DNA of 64,000 bases from Ecdyonurus torrentis (lineage: Eukaryota > Arthropoda > Insecta > Ephemeroptera > Heptageniidae). Location of the stretch: positions 723,906 to 787,905 of the forward strand of contig OX439136.1 in the NCBI GenBank assembly GCA_949318235.1, given 5' to 3'. Each line of letters opens with the position of its first letter. Within the stretch, counting starts at the first letter, position 1. Positions 46,786-58,590 of the stretch are shown piece by piece. The notes beneath the pieces are model-generated. The model was not told the DNA's origin, ran no database searches, and was given only the letters and a program-made list of their open reading frames with translations. A program made the position numbers and the translations under genes.

Positions 46786-47480
46786 CCTTCCTTCCTTCCT
46801 TCCTTCCTTCCTTCCTTCCTTCCTTCCTTCCTTCCTTCCTTCCTTCCTTCCTTCCTTCCTTCCTTCCTTCCTTCCTTCCTTCCTTCCTTCCTTCCTTCCT
46901 TCCTTCCTTCCTTCCTTCCTTCCTTCCTTCCTTCCTTCCTTCCTTCCTTCCTTCCTTCCTTCCTTCCTTCCTTCCTTCCTTCCTTCCTTCCTTCCTTCCT
47001 TCCTTCCTTCCTTCCTTCCTTCCTTCCTTCCTTCCTTCCTTCCTTCCTTCCTTCCTTCCTTCCTTCCTTCCTTCCTTCCTTCCTTCCTTCCTTCCTTCCT
47101 TCCTTCCTTCCTTCCTTCCTTCCTTCCTTCCTTCCTTCCTTCCTTCCTTCCTTCCTTCCTTCCTTCCTTCCTTCCTTCCTTCCTTCCTTCCTTCCTTCCT
47201 TCCTTCCTTCCTTCCTTCCTTCCTTCCTTCCTTCCTTCCTTCCTTCCTTCCTTCCTTCCTTCCTTCCTTCCTTCCTTCCTTCCTTCCTTCCTTCCTTCCT
47301 TCCTTCCTTCCTTCCTTCCTTCCTTCCTTCCTTCCTTCCTTCCTTCCTTCCTTCCTTCCTTCCTTCCTTCCTTCCTTCCTTCCTTCCTTCCTTCCTTCCT
47401 TCCTTCCTTCCTTCCTTCCTTCCTTCCTTCCTTCCTTCCTTCCTTCCTTCCTTCCTTCCTTCCTTCCTTCCTTCCTTTCT
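46786..47480. repeat. (TTCC)n microsatellite, about 690 bp
   Basis: Pure until CTTTCTTCC at the right end. Reads as polypurine/polypyrimidine with strand asymmetry. The frames (PSFLPSFL or EGRKEGRK) are artefacts. Confidence 0.97.
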
Positions 47481-47745
47481 TCCAATTGCTTAGTTTTGAA
47501 AAACTATGTTAAAATATTGTAATAAACAATTTTTATTTCTAAGCCACAAATTTAGATTATTTTTATTTATTACTTCTTTTCTGTGTCAAGAATTATTAGA
47601 TATAAATATTTTATATTTAAAACGTTACATTTAATACGTACCATTGTTATTTTCCTGAAAGAATTCAATTGTTTTAAAAAGTAAATTGTAAAATATTTAT
47701 ATAGTATCTGCAGCATCACATAAATATTATAACCTACTATATAAA

Positions 47746-47748
<3 letters not shown>

Positions 47749-47795
<47 letters not shown>
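47749..47795. repeat. (AT)n microsatellite
   Basis: About 47 bp of AT repeat in an AT-rich spacer (47481-47862) that otherwise shows nothing. Confidence 0.9.
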
Positions 47796-47797
<2 letters not shown>

Positions 47798-47862
47798 CGC
47801 CAATTGATACAAAGGTAAAAAAGTGCAATCGTCATAGCCATAATGTCCTTAGCCATTGACAA

Positions 47863-48216
47863 CTTACATTTTTATCATTTAGAATACTAGATTGATAATT
47901 ACCATACCTTATTATCCATGAATTAAACACCAACACCTTGATTTTGTATTTATTTTAATTTTGACGGTTAATTCACTCGTCTGACGTCACATTGAACCGA
48001 TGGGTCCGTGATTGGGGTAAAGAGCTTAAAGGTGGGGCTAAAATTTTACAAGTGACCAAAGCGTTGACTGTGATTGGTGGCAGTACGTTGTGACGTCAGA
48101 TGCGTGAAATAACTGTTAAAATAAATATGAGTACAACATCAAAATGTTGGTGTCTAATTCATGGATAATAAGGTAAGGTAATTATCAATCTAGTATTCTA
48201 AATTATAAAAAAGTAA
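47863..48216. mobile_element. TTAC(A)TTTTTATCATTTAG foldback (F8)
   Basis: The arms start TTTATCATTTAGAATACTAG and carry TGACGTCA at mirrored positions (47982, 48091). A second copy lies at 62396-62744. Confidence 0.88.
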
Positions 48217-48361
48217 GTTAACAAAGGTTTGAAATGAAATGTGCATTAAATGTACAGTTTCAGGAAAATGAAAGGTGAAAGTTTAAAATTGCTGCATTTT
48301 TGCGCGCCTCAAGCTAATGTGAAAACTTGATTATTACGTCGAATTCACGAGCATTATGAGG

Positions 48362-51300
48362 CGTGTTTGTCTTGCTAGCTAAAGTAGCTCACCTGATAGA
48401 TAACACTACACCTGAGCAGTGTTTGGCTTGCTGGCTAAAGTAGATCACCTGATAGAAAACACCACACCTGAGCAGTGTTTGTCTTGCTGGCTAAAGCAGC
48501 TCACCTGATAGATAACACTACACCTGAGCAGTGTTTGGCTTGCTAGCTAAAGCAGCTCACCTGATAGATAACACTACACCTGAGCAGTGTTTGGCTTGCT
48601 GGCTAAAGCAGCTCACCTGATAGATAACACTACACCTGAGCAGTGTTTGGCTTGCTGGCTAAAGCAGCTCACCTGATACATAACACTACACCTGAGCAGT
48701 GTTTGGCTTGCTGGCTAAAGTAGATCACCTGATAGATAACGTTATACCTGAGCAGTGTTTGGCTTGCTGGCTAAAGCAGCTCACCTGATAGATAACACTA
48801 CACCTGAACAGTGTTTGGCTTGCTGGCTAAAGCAGCTCACCTAATAGATAACAATTCACCTGAGCAGTGTTTGGCTTGCTGGCTAAAGCAGCTCACCTGA
48901 TAGATAACACTACACCTGAGCAGTGTTTGGCTTGCTGGCTAAAGCAGCTCACCTGATAGATAACACTACACCTGAGCAATGTTTGGCTTGCTGGCTAAAG
49001 CAGCTCACCTGATAGATAACACTACACCTGAGCAATGTTTGGCTTGCTGGCTAAAGCAGCTCACCTGATAGATAACACTACACCTGAGCAGTGTTTGGCT
49101 TGCTGGCTAAAGCAGCTCACCTGATAGATAACACTACACCTGAGCAGTGTTTGGCTTGCTGGCTAAAGTAACTCACCTGATAGATAACACTACACCTGAG
49201 CAGTGTTTGGCTTGCTGGCTAAAGCAGCTCACCTGATAGATAACACTACACCTGAGCATTGTTTGGCTTGCTGGCTAAAGTAGCTCACCTGATAGATAAC
49301 ACTACACCTGAGCAATGTTTGGCTTGCTGGCTAAAGTAGATCACCTGACAGATAACGCTACACCTGAGCAGTGTTTTACTTGCTGGCTAAAGCAGCTCAC
49401 CTGATAGATAACACCACACCTGAGCAGTGTTTGGCTTGCTGGCTAAAGTAGGTCACCTGATAGATAACGCTACACCTGAGCAGTGTTTGGCTTGCTGGCT
49501 AAAGCAGCTCACCTGATAGATAACACTACACCTGAGCAATGTTTGGCTTGCTGGCTAAAGTAGCTCACTTGATAGATAACGCTACACCTGAGCAGTGTTT
49601 GGCTTTCTGGCTAAAGTAGTTTACCTGATAGATAACACTACACCTGAGCAGTGTTTGGCTTGCTGGCTAAAGCAGCTCACCTGATAGATAACACTACACC
49701 TGAGCAGTGTTTGGCTTGCTGGCTAAAGCAGATCACCTGCTGGATAACACTACACCTGAGCAGTGTTTGTCTTGCTGGCTAAAGCAGCTCACCTAATAGA
49801 TAACACTACACCTGAGCAGTGTTTGTCTTGCTGGCTAAAGCAGCTCACCTGATAGATAACACTACACCTGAGCAGTGTTTGGATTGCTGGCTAGAGCAGC
49901 TCACCTGATAGATAACGCTACACCTGAGCAGTGTTTGTCTTGCTGGCTAAAGCAGCTCACCTGATAGATAACACTACACCTGAGCAGTGTTTGTCTTGCT
50001 GGCTAAAGCAGCTCACCTGATAGATAACACTACACCTGAGCAGTGTTTGGCTTGCTGGCTAAAGCAGCTCACCTGATAGATAACACTACACCTGAGCAGT
50101 GTTTGGCTTGCTGGCTAAAGCAGCTCACCTGATAGATAACACTACACCTGAGCAGTGTTTGGCTTGCTGGCTAAAGCAGCTCACCTGATAGATAACACTA
50201 CACCTGAGCAGTGTTTGACTTGCTGGCTAAAGCAGCTCACCTGATAGATAACACTACACCTGAGCAGTGTTGGTCTTGCTGGCTAAAGCAGCTCACCTGA
50301 TAGATAACACTACACCTGAGCAGTGTTTGACTTGCTGGCTAAAGCAGCTCACCTGATAGATAGCACTACACCTGAGCAGTGTTTGTCTTGCTGGCTAAAG
50401 CAGCTCACCTGATAGATAACACTACACCTGAGCGGTGTTTGGCTTGCTGGCTAAAGCAGCTCACCTGATAGATAACACTACACCTGAGCAGTGTTTGGCT
50501 TGCTGGCTAAAGCAGCTCACCTGATAGATAACACTACACCTGAGCAATGTTTGGCTTGCTGGCTAAAGCAGCTCACCTGATAGATAACACTACACCTGAG
50601 CAGTGTTTGGCTTGCTGGCTAAAGCAGCTCACCTGATAGATAACACTTCATTTGAGCAGTGTTTGGATTGCTGGCTACAGCAGCTCACCTGATAGATAAC
50701 ACTACACCTGAGCAGTGTTTGGATTGCTGGCTAAAGCAGCTCGCCTGATAGATAACGCTACACCTGAGCAGTGTTTGGCTTGCTGGCTAAAGCAGCTCAC
50801 CTGATAGATAACACTACACCTGAGCAGTGTTTGGCTTGCTGGCTAAAGTACCTCACCTGATAGATAACACTACACCTGAGCAGTGTTTGGCTTGCTGGCT
50901 AAAGTAGCTCACCTGATAGATAACACTACACCTGAGCAGTGTTTGTCTTGCTGGCTAAAGTAGCTCACCTGATAGATAACACTACACCTGAGCAGTGTTT
51001 GGCTTGCTGGCTAAAGTAACTCACCTGATAGATAACGCTACACCTGAGCAGTGTTTGGCTTGCTGGCTAAAGCAGCTCACCTGATAGATAACACTACACC
51101 TGAGCAGTGTTTGGCTTGCTGGCTAAAGTAGCTCACCTGATAGATAACACTACACCTGAGCAGTGTTTGTCTTGCTGGCTAAAGTAGCTCACCTGATAGA
51201 TAACACTACACCTGAGCAGTGTTTGGCTTGCTGGCTAAAGCAGCTCACCTGATAGATAACACTACACCTGAGCAGTGTTTGTCTTGCTGGCTAAAGTAGC

Positions 51301-52672
51301 TCACCTGATAGATAACACTACACCTGAGCAGTGTTTGGCTTGCTGGCTAAAGCAGCTCACCTGATATATAACACTACACCTGAGCAGTGTTTGGCTTGCT
51401 GGCTAAAGCAGCTCACCTGATAGATAACACTACACCTGAGCAGTGTTTGGCTTGCTGGCTAAAGTAGCTCACCTGATAGATAACACTACACCTGAGCAGT
51501 GTTTGTCTTGCTGGCTAAAGTAGCTCACCTGATAGATAACACTACACCTGAGCAGTGTTTGTCTTGCTGGCTAAAGCAGCTCACCTGATATATAACACTA
51601 CACCTGAGCAGTGTTTGGCTTGCTGGCTAAAGCAGCTCACCTGATAGATAACACTACACCTGAGCAGTGTTTGGCTTGCTGGCTAAAGTAGCTCACCTGA
51701 TAGATAACACTACACCTGAGCAGTGTTTGGCTTGCTGGCTAAAGCAGCTCACCTGATAGATAACACTACACCTGAGCAGTGTTTGGCTTGCTGGCTAAAG
51801 TAGCTCACCTGATAGATAACACTACACCTGAGCAGTGTTTGGCTTGCTGGCTAAAGCAGCTCACCTGATAGATAACACTACACCTGAGCAGTGTTTGGCT
51901 TGCTGGCTAAAGTACCTCACCTGATAGATAACACTACACCTGAGCAGTGTTTGGCTTGCTGGCTAAAGCAGCTCACCTGATAGATAACACTACACCTGAG
52001 CAGTGTTTGTCTTGCTGGCTAAAGCAGCTCAAATGATAGATAACACTTCACTTGAGCAGTGTTTGTCTTGCTGGCTAAAGCAGCTCACCTGATAGATAAC
52101 ACTACACCTGAGCAGTGTTTGGCTTGCTTGCTAAAGCAGCTCACCTGATAGATAACACCACACCTGAGCAGTGTTTGTCTTGCTGGCTAAAGCAGCTCAC
52201 CTGATAGATAACACTACACCTGAGCAGTGTTTGGCTTGCTGGCTAAAGCAGCTCACTTGATAGATAACACTACACCTGAGCAGTGTTTGGCTTGCTGGCT
52301 AAAGCAGCTCACCTGATAGATAACGCTACACCTGAGCAGTGTTTGGCTTGCTGGCTAAAGTAGCTCACCTGATAGATAACGCTACACCTGAGCAGTGTTT
52401 GGCTTGCTGGCTAAAGTAGCTCACCTGATAGATAACACTACACCTGAGCAGTGTTTGGCTTGCTGGCTAAAGCAGCTCACCTGATAGATAACACTATACC
52501 TGAGCAGTGTTTGGCTTGCTGGCTAAAGCAGCTCACCTGATAGATAACACTACACCTGAGCAGTGTTTGACTTGCTAGCTAAAGCAGCTCACCTGATAGA
52601 TAACCCTACATTGAGCAGTGTTTGGCTTGCAGGCTAAAGCAGCTCACCTGATAGATAACACTACACCTGAGT
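48362..52672. repeat. 56-bp satellite, about 77 copies
   Basis: Unit core TTGGCTTGCTGGCTAAAGCA followed by GCTCACCTGATAGATAACAC and TACACCTGAGCAGTG, 56 bp. Each unit carries two CACCTG words. Variation is mainly C/T in AAAGCAG/AAAGTAG and G/T in TTTGGCTT/TTTGTCTT. It lies in the lectin gene intron between exons C and D. Confidence 0.96.
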
Positions 52673-52902
52673 ACGTATCAAATTACGGGAATATAACACA
52701 ACAATATAGTTCCCACATGAAAATTAAGATGCTTAAAATAGCAACATGTTTAAATGGTTTCCTTTCAAATGTGTGAAACTGTACATGAAGGTGTCAAAGC
52801 CTGCAGATCTTTGTGACGTCTTTTTCTTTAGTATTTATTATTACAGTATTGATTTTTGAACGGTGCTTAGAAAAAGCTTTTTTGAATATTTCTTAGAAGT
52901 GG

Positions 52903-53243
52903 TTAAAGGAATAGACCAAAAAAACATATGCATTTTTATATTACAAAACACTTAATGGGATTTACATAAATAACTTTAGTTTGTCTTAAAACCCAACTGT
53001 AGCTCCGTAGCAGTGTTCAGAAATTTCCATTTATGCAACCCGCACAACATTTTCATACTAATTTTAGCATGTTTCTGATTTCAAAAATATGCATTTTCAC
53101 GCAAATTGCATACTTTACAGTTTTTTCACACTCTCTCGTAGGGCTACATTAACATTCTGGTAAAAATTGTAATCAGTTATGAAGATTCCATCGTGTTTTA
53201 ACATTAAAAAGTACATGTGGTTTTATGTGGTCTATGACTTTAA
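52903..53243 (+). mobile_element. F1 element
   Basis: TTAAAGGAATAGACC ... TCTATGACTTTAA. The internal CRE is destroyed (CTGATTTCA). It lies 100 bp past the exon C donor. Confidence 0.9.
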
Positions 53244-53346
53244 GATAGAAAAAATAGGATATGTAAATATGCATCCCCGAAAAAAAAAATAGAGATACAG
53301 TGATACATAAGAGAAAAAGAATAGTAATTAATATAAAAAAACTTAC

Positions 53347-53478
53347 TTCATTTTCACAATATCCATAATTGCAAAGAGCCATCATTCTGGTGGACAAATG
53401 TTTTAAAGTATGGTATTCATAAGGATTGACATCTTTCTTAGCTTCTTTCATCTTAAATATTTCGCGCTCTCGCAAAAT
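53347..53478 (-). CDS. CTLD protein, exon C (linker and start of CTLD 2)
   Basis: Acceptor TTGTTCTTCAG, exactly 44 codons, donor GTAAGT, phase 0 at both ends: ILREREIFKMKEAKKDVNPY, EYHTLKHLSTRMMALCNYGY, CENE. The charged first half fits a linker after CTLD 1. The second half, with its two cysteines just before exon D's WRECC, fits the first strand of a CTLD. Phase 0 on both sides agrees with exon B (ends phase 0) and exon D (starts phase 0). On its own the peptide is not diagnostic; the assignment rests on splice signals, phase and position. Confidence 0.65.
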
Positions 53479-53556
53479 CTGAAGAACAAATTTACATCTG
53501 CATTTTATTTAACATTTACAAAGTTTTTTAATTTTAAATATTTATTAAAAACTAAG

Positions 53557-53860
53557 TTTTTTGCTTGCCATATTTTGTTATCGTGCTACATCAGTCCCAG
53601 TCAATACATTGTCTTATCTACAGTTAACAAATTTACAAATTAATAGAAAAGCACACACAGGCCCTCCACGGCCTAAGTAAACAGCCCGGAATTTACCATG
53701 ACAGCCTAGAGAAACCGTAGAAATATCTAGGCAGGCTGGTTGGTGCAATCACATCAATCATGCAGCTTCACGAATGCTGTACGTCGTCATGGAATGCATG
53801 TAAACATACATCGTGCAACGTGTTGTGCTCTCTCTCACACTTGACGTACACACCTAGCAG
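53557..53860 (-). mobile_element. SINE body without its tRNA head
   Basis: It matches the body of the SINE at 63032-63437 over about 300 bp (shared GCCTAGAGAAACCGT, CATGACAGCCTAG, GTCGTCATGGAATG, AACATACATCGTGCAAC). Where the tRNA head should be, a 105-bp tandem array begins. Confidence 0.8.
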
Positions 53861-54978
53861 TGGCTCCTCCATAGTGACATACTAGCACACTAACCACAAC
53901 ATCACACAGTTAATATCATACCATATGTTGTGCTCTCTCTCACACTTGACGTACACACCTAGCAGTGGCTCCTCCATAGTGACATACTAGCACACTAACC
54001 ACAACATCACACAGTTAATATCATACCATATGTTGTGCTCTCTCTCACACTTGACGTACACACCTAGCAGTGGCTCCTCCATAGTGACATACTAGCACAC
54101 TAACCACAACATCACACAGTTAATATCATACCATATGTTGCGCTCTCTCTCACACTTGACGTACACATCTAGCAGTGGCTCCTCCATAGTGACATACTAG
54201 CACACTAACCACAACATCACACAGTTAATATCATACCACATGTTGTGCTCTCTCTCACACTTGACGTACACACCTAGCAGTGGCTCCTCCATAGTGACAT
54301 ACTAGCACACTAACCACAACATCACACAGTTAATATCATACCACATGTTGTGCTCTCTCTCACACTTGACGTACACACCTAGCAGTGGCTCCTCCATAGT
54401 GACATACTAGCACACTAACCACAACATCACACAGTTAATATCATACCACATGTTGTGCTCTCTCTCACACTTGACGTACACACCTAGCAGTGGCTCCTCC
54501 ATAGTGACATACTAGCACACTAACCACAACATCACACAGTTAATATCATACCACATGTTGTGCTCTCTCTCACACTTGACGTACACACCTAGCAGTGGCT
54601 CCTCCATAGTGACATACTAGCACACTAACCACAACACCACACAGGCATAAGTTAATATCATACCATATGTTGTGCTCTCTCTCACACTTGACGTACACAT
54701 CTAGCAGTGGCTCCTCCATAGTGACATACTAGCACACTAACCACAACATCACACAGTTAATATCATACCATATGTTGTGCTCTCTCTTACACTTGACGTA
54801 CACACCTAGCAGTGGCTCCTCCATAGTGACATACTAGCACACTAACCACAACATCACACAGTTAATATCATACCACATGTTGTGCTCTCTCTCACACTTG
54901 ACGTACACACCTAGCAGTGGCTCCTCCATAGTGACATACTAGCACACTAACCACAACATCACACATAAGTTAATATCA
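53821..54978. repeat. 105-bp satellite derived from a SINE, 11 copies
   Basis: TGTTGTGCTCTCTCTCACAC recurs every 105 bp from 53821. Units are almost identical. One unit near 54640 has an insertion (CACAGGCATAAG). Part of the unit (GTGCTCTCACACTTGACGTA, CACC.AGCAGT.GCTC) equals the region joining body and tRNA head of the complete SINE. Confidence 0.92.
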
Positions 54979-55193
54979 TACAATCCAAAAAATAAGTGGT
55001 AAAAAGCTTGTACAGTATGAAGCACAATATACAGGGTGTTTATAAAGTTTCTGCCGATTTAAATTAATTCTTACGACCTATCCACTGTGAATAAATTTAT
55101 AATTTAATATACCATTTCGTAGCCCATAATCTGAAAATTGTTAAAATCAAAGTAAAATTTTTTATGTTAAGTTAATATTTTTTTAAATAAATG

Positions 55194-55532
55194 TTAAGGC
55201 GGGAAATCAGCTACTGCGGGATTTGACTAAAAAATTGTAAAGAGAGAAAAATCTAAAATTTTGCACAGTGATACATTAGGATTAGGTATCTTCAAAAATG
55301 TTAAAATTTTGGGGGGTCACCATGCTAGATTTTAAATAATGATTTTTTGAAGTTTTAGTCCCATAAGAGCCCATGTTAATATCAATAATTAATTCCTCTC
55401 TTATCTGATGGTCACGGGTTCTGAAAATATTATCATAGGTAGCTGTTACTATTAACTTTCAAACGGCATCATAAAATTTCGAAGTTTTCTTTTCAGATTT
55501 TGAGATACAAGCCATCTATATACAATCCTTAA
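55194..55532 (+). mobile_element. 339-bp TTAAGG element, second complete copy
   Basis: TTAAGGCGGGAAATCAGC ... ATACAATCCTTAA. The flanks join to a single TTAA when it is removed. Same length as 12811-13149. Confidence 0.88.
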
Positions 55533-55642
55533 AGTAAAAGGTCATTTTTTGAGAAAATTACAACAAATTTTTGTGAAAAAGTCAATTTTATTTGGTTTAA
55601 AGATTGAACAAGGACCTAGAGCTTGTTGGACCTAAAGATACG

Positions 55643-55801
55643 CTAGACCACCGTTTGTGGTTCGGCCAATGTCCAGTCTGTCTCTCTCCAAACATTCTCC
55701 AACATTTGAGGTATTACACTAGCGATAGAGGCTTGGATACGATTTTGTAAGTCTTGCATATCCTGCACAGGTGTAGCAAACGGGACCTCTTTAACATTTA
55801 T
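55643..55801 (-). pseudogene. Transposase C-terminal fragment (Tc1/mariner-like)
   Basis: About 52 codons ending in TAG: NVKEVPFATPVQDMQDLQNR, IQASIASVIPQMLENVWRET, DW. The pattern P-V-x-D-x-Q-D-L-x-x-R-I ... V-x-P-x-M-L-x-N-V-W-x-E is the well-known tail of DDE transposases in the Tc1/mariner superfamily. The catalytic part is missing, so it is inactive. Confidence 0.7.
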
Positions 55802-56129
55802 TGTGCTTCATACTGTACACAGTTTTACAATGCTTTAACAAATATTGAATCCACAGTTATGACGTCACGAAACGTCAACAATCTAACGATAAAAACCTGA
55901 TGAATTAACAAGCATTAGAATCAGAATGGAATAAACGTGAAACTTTGCCGTTGCAAATATACGTTATTCATTCAATACCAACACTTGTGACGTCACTAAC
56001 TTTTTTATTGTTAAATATCAACTTTTAGTGACGTCATAAGGTCATTCACCTTTTTTTTCTACAATACTATAAAAGCATTGCCAAACTGTGTACAAGCTTT
56101 TCAATGTCTATATTGTAGAGTGACTTCTT

Positions 56130-56284
56130 ATGTTTACTTAAAATGCTAGAAAAGGAAGTGGCCGGAAGAGGAAACCACGTGACGGTAAAAGTGGGAGGTG
56201 GCTCAGATCTAGCTGGCTGCTGTCATCAACTTCTCTCCCACGTGGTTTCCAGCCACTTCCTTTTCCGTATTTTAGAGTAAACAT
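56130..56284. mobile_element. ATGTTTACT foldback, 155 bp
   Basis: GAAAAGGAAGTGGC and GCCACTTCCTTTTC arms with CACGTG in both (AACCACGTGACGG / CCCACGTGGTTTCC). It ends 30 bp from the donor of exon B. Confidence 0.75.
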
Positions 56285-56315
56285 GCGCACTCAGTGATAT
56301 GACAACAATAATTAC

Positions 56316-56563
56316 TCCTTCTTTTCCTCGCTTGATCTCACAGATGACACGTTGTCTGAAGTTTGAGGTACACGGTACATCTTGAAGTCCGGATGTCTTA
56401 TTTGCTCCGACATTGAGAGATACGCAAGCTTTGTCCTCACGTTTGTTGCTCGGGTAGCCGTTCATCCATGTGTTGTTGTTAGGACGTGCTCCGGTGGAAC
56501 ATGAAGCAAAATCATTCTGCAGTGTCACGTCAATTTGTGCAGTGAAGAAACGAGACGGCACAC
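56316..56563 (-). CDS. CTLD protein, exon B (second half of CTLD 1)
   Basis: Acceptor AAATTTCAG, two bases completing a Gly codon from exon A, then 82 codons: VPSRFFTAQIDVTLQNDFAS, CSTGARPNNNTWMNGYPSNK, REDKACVSLNVGANKTSGLQ, DVPCTSNFRQRVICEIKRGK, EG. Candidate donor GTAATT, phase 0; it is a weaker donor than the others, and the frame stays open to 56226 if it is not used. Cysteines in FASC, KAC, DVPC and VICE match exon E one for one, and VICE closes the domain. EPN/QPD and WND are absent (QDVPC instead), so classical sugar binding is unlikely. 248 bp = 2 + 82 codons fits exon A. Confidence 0.85.
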
Positions 56564-56593
56564 CTGAAATTTTAAATTGTCATCAAAAACAAC

Positions 56594-57465
56594 ACGCATA
56601 ATGCTACGCACAATGTTACGCACAATGCTACGCACAATGCTACGCACAATGGTACGCACAATGCTACGTACAATGCTACGCACAATGCTACGCACAATGC
56701 TACGTACAATGCTACGCACAATGCTACGCACAATGGTACGCACAATGCTACGTACAATGCTACGCACAATGCTACGCACAATGCTACGCACAATGCTACG
56801 CACAATGCTACGTACAATGCTACGTACAATGCTACGCACAATGCTACGCACAATGCTACGTACGTACAATACTACGCACAATGCTACGCACAATGCTACG
56901 CACAATGCTACGCACAATGCTACGCACAATGCTACGTACAATGCTACGCACAATGCTACGTACAATACTACGCACAATGCTACGCACAATGCTACGCACA
57001 ATGCTACGTACAATGCTACACACAATGCTACGTACAATGCTACGCACAATGCTACGTACAATGCTACGCACAATGCTACGTACAATGCTACGCACAATGC
57101 TACGTACAATGCTACGCACAATGCTACGCACAATGCTACGTACAATGCTACGTACAATGCTACGCACAATGCTACGCACAATGCTACGCACAATGCTACG
57201 CACATTGCTACGTACAATGCTACGCACAATGCTACGTACAATGCTACGCACAATGCTACGCACAATGCTACGCACAATGCTACGCACAATGCTACGTACA
57301 ATGCTACGCACAATGCTACGCACAATGCTACGTACAATGATACGCACAATGATACGCACAATGCTACGCACAATGCTACGCACAATGCTACGTACAATGA
57401 TACGCACAATGCTACGCACAATGCTACGCACCATGCTACGCACAATGCTACGCACAATGCACAAG
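56594..57465. repeat. 12-bp minisatellite, about 72 copies
   Basis: Unit ACAATGCTACGC, with TACGTACAATGC variants interspersed, in the intron just upstream of exon B (30 bp from its acceptor). Its long frames on both strands (LRTMLRTM, VALCVALC, VRSIVRSI) are artefacts. Confidence 0.95.
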
Positions 57466-57471
57466 CATAAC

Positions 57472-57647
57472 GTATCGATGCTTCCGCGTCAAAAGAGAGC
57501 ATCTGTATTTTCTACCAGAGCGGCGAGTGGATTATCTACACTTTCCACGCAGCATGGTGCATAGACCAGCTGGCATTTATTTAACATTACAGATGCTCCA
57601 CGGTGGAAAGTGCAGATTTTCTCTTTTAACGCGGGAGCATCGATATT
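57472..57647. mobile_element. ATCGATGC-ended foldback (F7), third copy
   Basis: ATCGATGCTTCCGCGTCAAA ... GGGAGCATCGAT, adjoining the minisatellite. Confidence 0.8.
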
Positions 57648-58071
57648 AAATAAATGCATAAAGAAAACTGGGATATTCAATGATGAAATACCTCAGTGTG
57701 TTTTAAAATATATATTGCAAATATGATAACCCAGTATCTTTTTTATATTATTTATTTTCTGCGTGTTGTGTCACTTTTTTAGAAAAAGTTTGCGCACCTT
57801 TAAAACTTGACATACTTTAAAAAATATAGGGTGTGTACGCATGACGTCATTCTGAATGCTTTTCGATTCTCTTCTTGAGTAATGAATAACATTGCTCAGC
57901 ATAGGACAAACCTAGTTTTTGGCTATTTTCTTTAGAAAATTAGCTTTTTTTAGTCATTATTATTTTTCTCGCATACTTGAGGTACTAATGAGAAAGCCAT
58001 AAAAAGACCCTGTTTTGAGCACATTTTCAGAAAGAGTAAAAATAGTAGATTCCATTCAAGTCAATAATTTC

Positions 58072-58588
58072 TAGAGCTGTAAATTTAAACCGGTTCGAGC
58101 ACCCGCCCGGGCCAAAATCTTAGAATGCTCGTTTTTTTGAAAATCGTAAGCCCGGGTTTCCAGCTTTTAGCTCAAAAACGAATTGAGCTCGTAAATGACT
58201 CGTGAAAATAACGAGCTTTTGAAAATAAATCGAGCTAAAGTACAATTTTTGAAGAAAAAGAAAAAAACGTTTGTAATTTTTGTTTAAAATTGGATTTTTG
58301 AATATTCTATTATGCAAAATAAGCTGTTTAAAATATTTTTAACAATTATTTTATTTTATTCATGACTTTTATCCTTCAAAAACAATTTTTTTCGTAATAA
58401 AAATTGAGCGTTTTCTTCATAGGTTTGAAAGCTCATTTTTAAAATTTGGCTCCAATGTCGAGCTTTCTGAGCTTTGGCTCGTTTTTCAAGTTTAAGCTCG
58501 ATTTCAAGCTAAACCCGGGTTTCAAGTCAACACGGGCTAAAAAAATTTCAGCCCATGTTAAAAATATTTTGAGTTTTTTACAGCTCTA
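58072..58588. mobile_element. TAGAGCTGTAA-ended hAT-like MITE
   Basis: TAGAGCTGTAAA and TTTTTACAGCTCTA ends. The interior is rich in GAGCT and CCCGGG words. No exact 8-bp duplication found, so the superfamily is tentative. Confidence 0.6.
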
Positions 58589-58590
58589 AT

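Larger units (their letters stand above)
55013..55815 (-). mobile_element. Mariner-like element, TA duplication
   Basis: Ends CAGTATGAAGCACAATA and its complement, flanked by TA (55011-55012 and 55816-55817). An inner ACAGGGTGTTTATAAAGT resembles mariner ends too. It contains a transposase C-terminal fragment and is split by the 339-bp TTAAGG element. Confidence 0.8.
54983..56124. mobile_element. F5 foldback interrupted by a mariner-like element
   Basis: A left end remnant (AAAAAGCTTGTA) and a right portion from CACAGTTTTACAATGC at 55818 join perfectly once 55013-55815 and one TA are removed. TGACGTCA at 55860, 55988 and 56029. Confidence 0.75.

Noticed and set aside
46721..47522. Long EGRK and LPSF repeat frames
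   Set aside because: Translation of the pure TTCC microsatellite on both strands.
53173..53346. Continuation of exon C as a 100-residue protein with a hydrophobic tail
   Set aside because: A strong GTAAGT donor ends the exon at 53347, and the downstream part runs into an F1 element.
56525..57564. Frames of 200-325 residues on both strands (VALC, VRSI, LRTM, THNA)
   Set aside because: Products of the 12-bp minisatellite; no conserved domain and all phases open for the same reason.
58072..58588. 8-bp target duplication for the TAGAGCTGTAA element
   Set aside because: ATAATTTC and ATATTTAA flank it; they are only loosely similar, so I do not claim a duplication.
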